From CAWVWD01 sp965662365 (GTDB taxonomy: Bacteria > Bacteroidota > Bacteroidia > Chitinophagales > Saprospiraceae), in assembly GCA_965662365.1 (NCBI GenBank), contig CBFIHR010000013.1, positions 6,332 through 70,331 of the forward strand: a stretch of DNA of 64,000 nt, in the 5' to 3' direction. Positions 61,344 through 64,000 of the stretch are shown one piece after another; within the stretch, counting starts at the first letter, position 1, and every line of letters starts with the position of its first letter. The notes beneath the pieces were generated by a model. The model was not told the DNA's origin, did not search any database, and was given only the letters and a program-made list of their open reading frames with translations. Made by a program: the position numbers and the translations under genes.

Positions 61344-61366
61344 ATAATAGTCAACAACAGACCATA

Positions 61367-61404
61367 AAAAACGGGAAGTTACATAATGTAATTTCCCGTT
61401 TTTC
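61367..61404. terminator. Bidirectional terminator
   Basis: AAAACGGGAAGTTACAT and ATGTAATTTCCCGTTTT pair with one mismatch, between converging genes. Confidence 0.75.
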
Positions 61405-61430
61405 ATTATACACCACAACAAATCGATTAT

Positions 61431-61901
61431 CTATTCGATATTTGGATGCTCTATATCATCTATAATTTTGGCATTCGGAAAATGTGGCTTTACCGTTTCA
61501 AAAAAAGCTTTCGCTTCAATAGTCGATTTGAACTTGCCAGTCATATAGAAATATTCGCCATTTGGAATTTGATGATAAAATAATTTCGTTCCGTACAATT
61601 TCATTGCTTTATGCGTAATATCTATCGGATTCTCTGATTTGAATAATAGAATGCTGTACGTTTTGTTGATCGGTGAGATTAATTCTTTCTTTCCACCTTT
61701 ATTAGGTATCGAGCGGTTTTCCTCTGATTTATTCGTCGAGTTGATATCAACTGGCTGCTGCGATTTTTGCTCACCAATGACCTGCTCAATTTTCTCTTCT
61801 ATTTTTTCTTCTTCTGTCTTAATATCTTCCCCAAAAGCACCTTTTTGGGCATAAGTACCGACTGCTATAAAACTCAATACTATAATGAATAAATATCTCA
61901 T
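61431..61901 (-). CDS. Secreted protein with SPOR-like C-terminal domain
   Basis: 156 residues, signal peptide ending GTYAQ, then a charged low-complexity linker (Glu/Lys-rich, about 20-65). The last 75 residues look like a SPOR domain (YSILLFKSENPIDITHKAM, and TGKFKSTIEAKAFFETV). SPOR domains bind denuded peptidoglycan. The match is by pattern only. Confidence 0.6.
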   Translation of the reverse strand: MRYLFIIVLSFIAVGTYAQKGAFGEDIKTEEEKIEEKIEQVIGEQKSQQPVDINSTNKSEENRSIPNKGGKKELISPINKTYSILLFKSENPIDITHKAMKLYGTKLFYHQIPNGEYFYMTGKFKSTIEAKAFFETVKPHFPNAKIIDDIEHPNIE

Positions 61902-62191
61902 AAAACTTAGGTTTGATTAATTGTATTGGTGTCATTATTTTAATATCAAATCGCACAATTATAGTACCATATCAAAATAATTTGATTGGTAAAACTATCA
62001 AATACTTATCTATTTTTAATATAAATAAAATTCTACAATTTGAGGCATCATTTTACAGTATCCTATTTTTTATAAAAATATGCTCTGTTCAATAATTGGT
62101 CTCAAAATAAAAACTACAAATTCAAACACTTTTTCAATATTTTTGCAATTGAGATTCCAAATACTAAATCTGACATCTTAAAACTTTTCCT
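61902..62191. other. Intergenic, nothing recognised apart from a promoter at its end
   Basis: About 290 AT-rich bases between divergent genes. Confidence 0.4.
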
Positions 62192-62199
62192 TATCTTTG
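62192..62199 (+). promoter_or_regulatory. -7 promoter element of the PLD gene
   Basis: TATCTTTG fits TAnnTTTG. It overlaps a TTG at 62197 in the frame of the gene, showing that the true start is the ATG at 62224, with a leader of about 20 bases. Confidence 0.55.
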
Positions 62200-62223
62200 G
62201 TAACAACAAAACGCCAACATAAA

Positions 62224-63564
62224 ATGATACAAATAGAAGCCTATTTTAATAATATTCAAGCGACTTTACTCAAAGAACTCGACACGGCAAAACGTAGTAT
62301 TTACGTTGCGGTAGCTTGGTTTACGGATACGCATTTATTTGAGAAATTAATCAATAAATTGAATGAAGGCGTAGAAGTTTCCGTCGTGATTGTCAAAGAT
62401 GATATTAATAATAAAGGTTGGAATGATTTTGAGCGAATTACTCAAAATGGTGGACAATTCTCTGCGATTGAAGATACCTTGATGCACAATAAATTTTGTG
62501 TAATTGATGAGCGAATTGTCGTGACAGGTTCTTATAATTGGACGTACAACGCTGCGACGAAAAATCTTGAAAATATTACCGTTACTTATAATGATTATGA
62601 CCTTGCTTTAAAATTTATCCAACAATTTCGGCACATTACAGGGCAACAATCACAAAAACAGATTGACAATAATCGAATCGTGAAGCGGCTGAATGTGGTT
62701 AAAAATCTAATTCTGTTGGAAGATGACGAGTTTTTAGGGTCGCAAATGGCAAAACTCAAAGCGGAAAGCGAAATAACGATTATCACCGAAATCGCAGCGG
62801 CAATTCAACAACGTCATTTTTCAGATGCTGTTGATTTGATTGAAAACTTTATTACTCAAAATAGCCGAGTTACGGTTTATGAAAACCCGAAAATTGCAGC
62901 TTTGCGATTGGAGATAAAGGATTTGGAAAATCGTATTTTAGCAATAGATAATACAATTGCGGAAAAGGAAAAAATTCTCCGTGATTATACCTTACAATTC
63001 AATGAATATCTGGGTGCATTGATTGAAGAAATCTATCGACTGAAAAAAGAGTATGCTTACCGCAATCGCTACAAACAAGAAAGTCAATATTCGGAAAGTG
63101 AGTATCAACAAGCGAAGCAAGAGTACGAAGAATATACGCAACAGCGGGAACAACTATCGACTGAAGAAACACACGAACTCACCAAAGCCGAACAAAAACA
63201 ACTCAAAAAACTATACAAACAAGCAACGGAAGACAAACAAGCAGAAGCTGAAGAAACGTTTAAAGCCTTACAAGATGCCTTTCAGCGACAAGACTTGAAA
63301 GCCGTTCAAGAAATTTTTAACAATGTCAAAAACGGTATTTTTATAAAAGCCGACACAACCGACCAAACTTTAGAACAGCTACAACAACAAGTCACACTGC
63401 TGCGACAAAAGCTACAACGCAAAACCGAACAACTGCAAACCATAGAAAACAACGACAGCTATCAAACCGCTATCAACACGGCCGATTGGACCGCTTATTT
63501 TGAAATCTTAAAAACTGACCTGACAGATGAAAAAGCATTCTGGGAAGCAAAACTTACCGATTAA
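62224..63564 (+). CDS. PLD-like nuclease-type domain with long coiled coil
   Basis: 446 residues. Residues 1 to about 145 form one phospholipase-D-like domain with a single HKD motif, H88-N-K90-F-C-V-I-D95, followed by VVTGSYNWTYNA. This is the pattern of Nuc-type nucleases and PLD6, which act as dimers. The remaining 300 residues are helical and strongly charged. A coiled coil lies at about 235-345 (IKDLENRILAIDNTIAEKEK, YEEYTQQREQLSTEETHELT) and another near 380-425 (LEQLQQQVTLLRQKLQRK). No membrane segment or signal. The stop overlaps the next gene by 28 bases, implying translational coupling. Function unknown; a nucleic-acid or phospholipid cutting role is an inference. Confidence 0.82.
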   Translation: MIQIEAYFNNIQATLLKELDTAKRSIYVAVAWFTDTHLFEKLINKLNEGVEVSVVIVKDDINNKGWNDFERITQNGGQFSAIEDTLMHNKFCVIDERIVVTGSYNWTYNAATKNLENITVTYNDYDLALKFIQQFRHITGQQSQKQIDNNRIVKRLNVVKNLILLEDDEFLGSQMAKLKAESEITIITEIAAAIQQRHFSDAVDLIENFITQNSRVTVYENPKIAALRLEIKDLENRILAIDNTIAEKEKILRDYTLQFNEYLGALIEEIYRLKKEYAYRNRYKQESQYSESEYQQAKQEYEEYTQQREQLSTEETHELTKAEQKQLKKLYKQATEDKQAEAEETFKALQDAFQRQDLKAVQEIFNNVKNGIFIKADTTDQTLEQLQQQVTLLRQKLQRKTEQLQTIENNDSYQTAINTADWTAYFEILKTDLTDEKAFWEAKLTD

Positions 63565-64000
63565 AAAAGAAAACGCACTGCCACAATCAACAAATCAGCT
63601 TATCCGAAAAGCAACGATTAATGAAAAGGCATTATCCAATATTTTAGGCAATCGAAATCCAGAATTTTGGTTACAAAAAGCACGTACTACTTTGGATAAG
63701 GAAGCATGGCAGGAAGCGATTATTTATGCTGAAAAGGCATTGTTTTATGAGGCGACTTTTGTAAAGGCAGATATTGTTTTGGCGTATGCTTATGGGCGTT
63801 TGCGAGATATTGAGAAGAGTTTGTTTTATATGGAACGAGTTGATAGGTTTGGGGAAGTTGAAGCGGAGGTTTATCGGGGTTTGTTGAGTACTTTGGAATT
63901 GTATTTTTTGAGTGTGTTTTATGGGATTTTTGATAGTAAAAAATATGCCGAAAAATTAGAAAGGATTGCAGAACCTATTAAGTCAAGTCATATATATAAC
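63537..64000 (+). CDS. Helical-repeat (TPR-like) protein, 3' end beyond the window
   Basis: Open from the ATG at 63537 to the window end (154 codons, no stop). The first 28 bases overlap the PLD-coiled-coil gene in another frame. It opens MKKHSGKQNLPIKKENAL, then a helical segment with TPR-like spacing (EFWLQKARTTLDKEAWQEAI, IYAEKALFYEATFVKADIVL, DIEKSLFYMERVDRFGEVEA). No recognised catalytic motif in the visible part. Its coupling to the PLD gene suggests a functional partner. Confidence 0.75.

Noticed and set aside
1..64000. tRNA, rRNA, CRISPR arrays, transposons, integrases, attachment sites
   Set aside because: Looked for on both strands by eye; no cloverleaf with CCA-end, no regular spacer array and no transposase or integrase motif was found.

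Overview
The window is chromosomal DNA of a low-GC Gram-negative bacterium of the phylum Bacteroidota. Four things in the sequence support this. LpxC and FabZ are fused in one reading frame. CarB (938 residues) has no C-terminal MGS domain. Promoters have the Bacteroidota form (TTG or TTTG, 16-21 bases, TAnnTTTG; best examples before recA, lpxC/fabZ, the TetR gene and the bacilliredoxin gene). Signal peptides and lipoboxes are frequent while Shine-Dalgarno sites are almost absent. I cannot place it below phylum; the gene content would fit a Saprospiria-like lineage, but that is a guess. I see no rRNA, tRNA, CRISPR array, insertion sequence or prophage.

Layout. 1-3.1 kb: 5' part of an MsbA-like ABC exporter, a gene-poor AT-rich stretch, a gamma-carbonic-anhydrase-like protein. 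3.3-9.3 kb: a pair of M16 metallopeptidases and a BatA/vWA membrane protein. 9.4-16.3 kb: mfd, an unknown gene, a candidate small RNA, rnr. 16.3-21.4 kb: a secreted unknown protein, asnS with a coiled-coil insertion, a methyltransferase, two thioredoxin-fold lipoproteins. 21.5-24.4 kb: O-antigen-ligase-like and Wzz-like genes, probably one operon with a leader hairpin. 24.7-31.7 kb: a TetR-TolC-HlyD-RND efflux operon with a convincing promoter and operator. 32-37.8 kb: GH25 lysozyme, alpha/beta hydrolase, ABC ATPase, lpxA, lpxC/fabZ, lpxD (lipid A synthesis). 38-50.2 kb: DUF1573 lipoprotein, O-methyltransferase, RNase H, two tandem propeller-like paralogues, recA, a small anti-sigma-like protein, ThiF/rhodanese, a GCS2-CBS fusion, a TPR protein, xseA and the short xseB. 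50.4-64 kb: a receiver protein with a probable frameshift, aroQ, a two-gene YeeE/YedE sulfur transporter, an outer-membrane barrel, carB, a TonB-C protein, rnz, a TPR protein, bacilliredoxin, a SPOR-like protein, and a PLD-coiled-coil protein overlapping a partial helical-repeat gene.

Functional themes are envelope construction (lipid A enzymes, MsbA-like exporter, O-antigen ligase/Wzz, efflux) and DNA/RNA maintenance (Mfd, RNase R, RecA, exonuclease VII, RNase H, RNase Z).

The most unusual sequence-level feature is in the spacers. Many intergenic gaps are built from short degenerate motifs (such as TAATCACGAATCACTAA, AACCAGAATC, GTGTAAAGTGTGAGGTGT, AAACTACTG), often as exact inverted arms and often ending just before a start codon. 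They create false N-terminal extensions on several genes; starts were corrected here for aroQ, the 19.4 kb methyltransferase and the 33 kb hydrolase. Promoter position or signal-peptide logic corrected YeeE, the PLD protein, the DUF1573 lipoprotein and others. No clearly new defence or mobile system is visible. The best candidates for something undescribed are the spacer-repeat families, the 13.8 kb RNA candidate, the GCS2-CBS fusion and the PLD/helical-repeat pair at the right edge.
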